A DNA stretch of 64,000 nucleotides, taken from assembly GCF_007993755.1 (NCBI RefSeq), contig NZ_CP042467.1, positions 3,558,001 to 3,622,000 on the forward strand, in the 5' to 3' direction. The stretch comes from Microvenator marinus (lineage in GTDB: Bacteria; Myxococcota_A; Bradymonadia; Bradymonadales; Bradymonadaceae). The stretch's first letter is position 1. Each line of letters starts with the position of its first letter. Both the position numbers and the translations under genes were made by a program. The notes under the pieces are model-generated. The model was not told the origin of the DNA and did not search any database. It saw only the letters and a program-made list of their open reading frames with translations. Below, one piece after another: positions 61,441 through 64,000 of the stretch.

Positions 61441-62417
61441 TGTTGACAAGAGAAAAACTACAAGAGTTGGCGGCCGAACACGCAATAAGCGCTGATTTTC
61501 TGGAAAAAGTGTCGATGCTAATCAGGCTACTAAACGGTATGTCAGCCCATCCATTTATTGGCCCCCGTGTAGCGCTCAAGGGCGGAACCGCTCTGAACCT
61601 CTTTGTTCTCGACCTACCTCGGCTCTCTGTGGACATCGATATCAACTATATTGGATCAGCGGAAATGGCCACAATGAATGCCGAGCGGGACAAGTTAGAC
61701 GCGGCTTTGGTCCAGACTGCTGCGCGATACGGGCTTTCGGTGAAGCGAGCACCGAGTGAACACATTGGTGGTAAATGGCGGCTTTCCTATACGTCCGTGC
61801 TCGGCCGGCCTTCAACTTTGGAAGTAGACATCAACTACTTGCTAAGGGTTCCGCTATGGGAGCCAGAACTCCTCAATTCTCGTGCCTTTCTCGGGGATCA
61901 GGCAAAAAGTATCAAGGTGCTAAACACGCATGAGCTCGCAGCTGGCAAACTCGCAGCATTGCTCTCACGGGGAGCAGTGAGGGATATTTTTGACGCGCGA
62001 CTGCTCCTCGATTCGGACTTGGACCAAGAGCTGCTTCGTTTGGCATTTGTTGTTTACGGTGGGATTAATCGCGTTGATTGGAGAACCATTTCCTCGGACG
62101 CCGTAAAGACTAGTTCAGAGGATGTTAGGAACCAGTTGCTCCCGTCGCTGAATCGCGATTTCAGGCCGGAGCTAAAGGATCTTAAGTCTTGGACCAACAC
62201 TTTGGTGGAGGAGACCCGTGAACTGTTAAAGAATGTGCTTCCGTTTACTGATGCTGAGTACGAGTTTTTGGATCGTTTGAACGGGAGAGGTGAAATCGCT
62301 CCTTCACTCATCACCTCTGACCCATTAATGCAGCAAAAGATCAGTGCGAATCCTGGCTTAAAATGGAAGGCGCTAAACGTACAAAAGCACATCCGTGGCC
62401 CTAAGGGGCCTTCGTGA
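61440..62417 (+). CDS. abiEii: AbiEii-like nucleotidyltransferase toxin
   Basis: 325 residues. 'VALKGGTALNLFVL' (KGGTALN 47-53) with 'RLSVDIDINYIG' (Asp65, Asp67) and a conserved 'NTHELAAGKLAALLSRGAVR' then 'DIFDARLLL', the AbiEii/AbiGii toxin signature. Such toxins transfer nucleotides to tRNA or other targets and cause growth arrest or abortive infection. Catalytic residues are present. The last 4 bases overlap the GTG of the next gene. Confidence 0.92.
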   Translation: MLTREKLQELAAEHAISADFLEKVSMLIRLLNGMSAHPFIGPRVALKGGTALNLFVLDLPRLSVDIDINYIGSAEMATMNAERDKLDAALVQTAARYGLSVKRAPSEHIGGKWRLSYTSVLGRPSTLEVDINYLLRVPLWEPELLNSRAFLGDQAKSIKVLNTHELAAGKLAALLSRGAVRDIFDARLLLDSDLDQELLRLAFVVYGGINRVDWRTISSDAVKTSSEDVRNQLLPSLNRDFRPELKDLKSWTNTLVEETRELLKNVLPFTDAEYEFLDRLNGRGEIAPSLITSDPLMQQKISANPGLKWKALNVQKHIRGPKGPS

Positions 62418-64000
62418 TTGAATTGCCGATTGATGAGATTGAGGTGGCGGTCCGCCGAGCTGTGGCCGCGCCAAAGCCGATGATCGTGACCGCGCCTACA
62501 GGTTCCGGTAAGTCCACGCGTCTTCCTATCTGGCTCAGTGAAGGCGGCGCAAGAGTGCTGGTGATAGAGCCTCGGCGCGTAGCGTGCCGGGCGCTTGCCA
62601 CATTTTTGGCCGAGCAGCGTGGCGAATCTGTGGGCGAGGCAATCGGTTATACCGTGCGATTTGATGATCGTTGTGGGCCAAATACGCGAGTGCATTTTGT
62701 GACGCCTGGTGTGGCGCTCAACCTCTTGGGGGCGGGCTCTTTTGAGTACGACCACGTCATCGTGGATGAGTTTCACGAGCGTGGCTGGCAGGTGGATTTG
62801 GCGGTTATGTTGTTGCGGCGTCGGTGTGAGGAACGCCTCGTGCTCATGAGCGCCACTCTGGATGCGACGGAGCTCGTGCAGCGCATCGATGCGAATGTCT
62901 TGGAAGCTGGAGGTCGGACGTACCCCGTAGATATTTCGTACGCCGGCGAGGTGGTGCAGCCCACGCCAGTGGACCTCACGGTGAGGGTCGCGCGTGCGGT
63001 CAAGGCCGCTTTGCAATCTACGGACGGCGATATACTGGTCTTCTTGCCCGGAAAGCGCGAAATCAATGACGCTGAGCAGGCGCTGCGCTCGCAAGTTGGC
63101 GGCGCGGAGCTTGTTCAGGTGCATGGCTCCCTGCCTCCGGAACACATGACGCGTGCCTTGCGCGACCGCCGTCCAGACGAGCCGAGGCAGGTATTTCTGG
63201 CCACCAACGTGGCCGAGACCTCGTTGACGTTGCCCAATGTGCGCGCCGTCATCGACTCGGGGCTTGTGCGCATGCAGATTCACCGAGGAGGCCGAAATGC
63301 GCTCGCGTTGGTGCCAGTGTCTAGGGCCTCGATGGACCAACGTGCCGGGCGTGCCGGCCGCGTGAGTGCGGGCGTGTGTCTGCGCCTCTGGGACGAGCGT
63401 TGGATCCCATCCGCCACCACTCGCCCTGAGATCGAGCGTGTGGAGCTCAATGATGCGGTGCTTGCCGCGACGCGCGCGGGCGTGCCGCTCGATGACCTCG
63501 CGGATTGTCCGTGGATTACGCCACCTCCTGAGTTTAGTTTGGAGCGCGCGTGTGCGCACTTAAAGGCTGCCGGCATCGTGGATGGCACGCAGGCGTTGAC
63601 GGATTACGGTGTGCGCCTGGGCGAGCTACCCGTCTCGGTATTTGAGGCTCGCATACTTCATGACCCGCCGGAGGGGCTTCGGGCAACCGTGGCTGATGTG
63701 GTGGCGTTGATGCAAACCCACGGGGCGTTGTTGTTGCCCGCGCCGGCAGCCGTAGGTGAGCTCAGGCGCGAGCTTTTTTGGGCGTGCACGAACGAGGTTG
63801 ACGAGGCCTTGGTAGCATTGCGCCATGGGGATGCGAGCAAGCATCGGCTCAATGCCTCAGCTCTCAAAGAGGCGCGACTAGCGGCGACCCGGTTTCGCGG
63901 GCTTCTGGGCTGCGCGCGTCTAAATGCTCAAGGCGATTCGGACGCGCCGTTGGCCACCGAAGAGCTCGCCCGTCATATCTTGGGTCGAGTGCCGGAGGCA
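62414..64000 (+). CDS. hrpB: HrpB-like DEAH-box helicase (5' part, runs off the window)
   Basis: Open frame from GTG 62414, overlapping the abiEii stop (GTGA), to the window end with no stop: about 529 residues visible of roughly 820 expected. Motifs: 'IVTAPTGSGKSTRLPIWL', 'VLVIEPRRVACRALA', 'VHFVTPGVALNLL', DEFH box in 'HVIVDEFHERGWQVDL', 'LVLMSATLDA', 'ILVFLPGKREI', 'VFLATNVAETSLTLPNVRAV' and 'MDQRAGRAGRVSAGVCLRLW'. HrpB is a housekeeping RNA-helicase-like protein of unclear role. It is much more GC-rich than abiE, which suggests abiE was inserted in front of a resident gene. Confidence 0.85.
   Translation, partial: MIELPIDEIEVAVRRAVAAPKPMIVTAPTGSGKSTRLPIWLSEGGARVLVIEPRRVACRALATFLAEQRGESVGEAIGYTVRFDDRCGPNTRVHFVTPGVALNLLGAGSFEYDHVIVDEFHERGWQVDLAVMLLRRRCEERLVLMSATLDATELVQRIDANVLEAGGRTYPVDISYAGEVVQPTPVDLTVRVARAVKAALQSTDGDILVFLPGKREINDAEQALRSQVGGAELVQVHGSLPPEHMTRALRDRRPDEPRQVFLATNVAETSLTLPNVRAVIDSGLVRMQIHRGGRNALALVPVSRASMDQRAGRAGRVSAGVCLRLWDERWIPSATTRPEIERVELNDAVLAATRAGVPLDDLADCPWITPPPEFSLERACAHLKAAGIVDGTQALTDYGVRLGELPVSVFEARILHDPPEGLRATVADVVALMQTHGALLLPAPAAVGELRRELFWACTNEVDEALVALRHGDASKHRLNASALKEARLAATRFRGLLGCARLNAQGDSDAPLATEELARHILGRVPEA

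Noticed and set aside
62054-63559. 501-residue minus-strand open frame
   Set aside because: It spans the abiEii-hrpB boundary antisense to two well-supported genes, and its His/Arg-rich text has no domain pattern.
1-64000. CRISPR arrays, tRNA or rRNA genes, IS elements or prophage modules
   Set aside because: No regularly spaced direct repeats, cloverleaf-like or rRNA sequence, transposase, integrase or phage structural protein was seen on reading through.

Overview
The window looks like a chromosomal defence island from a Gram-negative member of the Myxococcota/Bradymonadota/'Deltaproteobacteria' kind. The clues are lipobox lipoproteins, a Cys-rich low-complexity lipoprotein, eukaryote-like Ser/Thr kinases, a RING/TerD-like protein of the MXAN_6230/SCO0854 family, an outer-membrane barrel and a MYXO-CTERM-like tail. 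No rRNA, tRNA, CRISPR array, integrase or IS transposase was recognised. The assignment rests on recognised motifs and gene style, not on a search.

Layout. 0-2.7 kb: the 3' end of an unknown gene and three secreted or lipoprotein genes. 2.7-15.1 kb (minus): an eight-gene, head-to-tail operon zorA-zorB-zorC-zorD-brxE-brxA-brxB-brxC. It is a complete type I Zorya system followed without a break by the front half of a type 6-like BREX set, with no PglX methylase, PglZ, BrxD, BrxL or BrxHI anywhere in the window. 15.2-20.9 kb (plus): a divergent DUF4011 helicase/Vsr-like nuclease giant (Hhe-like). 20.9-24.1 kb (minus): an HsdR-N-type nuclease gene with a frameshift, a 155-aa gene and a 433-aa gene. 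24.1-32.3 kb (plus): an AraC-like remnant, a VOC protein, a DUF234-type ATPase, a membrane sulfatase, an LRR lipoprotein and the RING/TerD-like protein.

32.4-41.5 kb is visibly more AT-rich and carries a short type II CBASS operon (HNH-SAVED effector, CD-NTase, E2-like protein, unknown fourth gene), a reverse transcriptase-nitrilase (DRT1-like) and a divergent ATPase fused to a DUF4435/TOPRIM-like domain (PARIS/OLD-like). 41.8-48.3 kb: a small Cys-rich secreted protein, an intact second copy of the HsdR-N gene, a macrolide phosphotransferase homologue, a HIT-PLD-helicase fusion and a small partner. 48.3-57.3 kb: mostly housekeeping or surface genes (lipoprotein, two kinases, Cys-rich lipoprotein, old yellow enzyme, methyltransferase, TM2 protein). 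57.4-64 kb: a GmrSD-like DUF262/DUF1524 protein, an outer-membrane protein, an AbiEi/AbiEii pair with a clear operator and promoter, and the start of an HrpB-like helicase.

Best candidates for something undescribed: (1) the Zorya-BrxEABC fusion operon, which suggests the BrxA/B/C/E module works here with a proton-driven Zorya motor instead of a methylase; (2) the fourth gene of the CBASS operon; (3) the HIT-PLD-helicase with its 117-aa partner; (4) the twice-present HsdR-N gene, whose copies differ at 9 of 329 residues but at many synonymous sites; and (5) a family of near-palindromic GGYACG-N3-CGTRCC elements in intergenic DNA.
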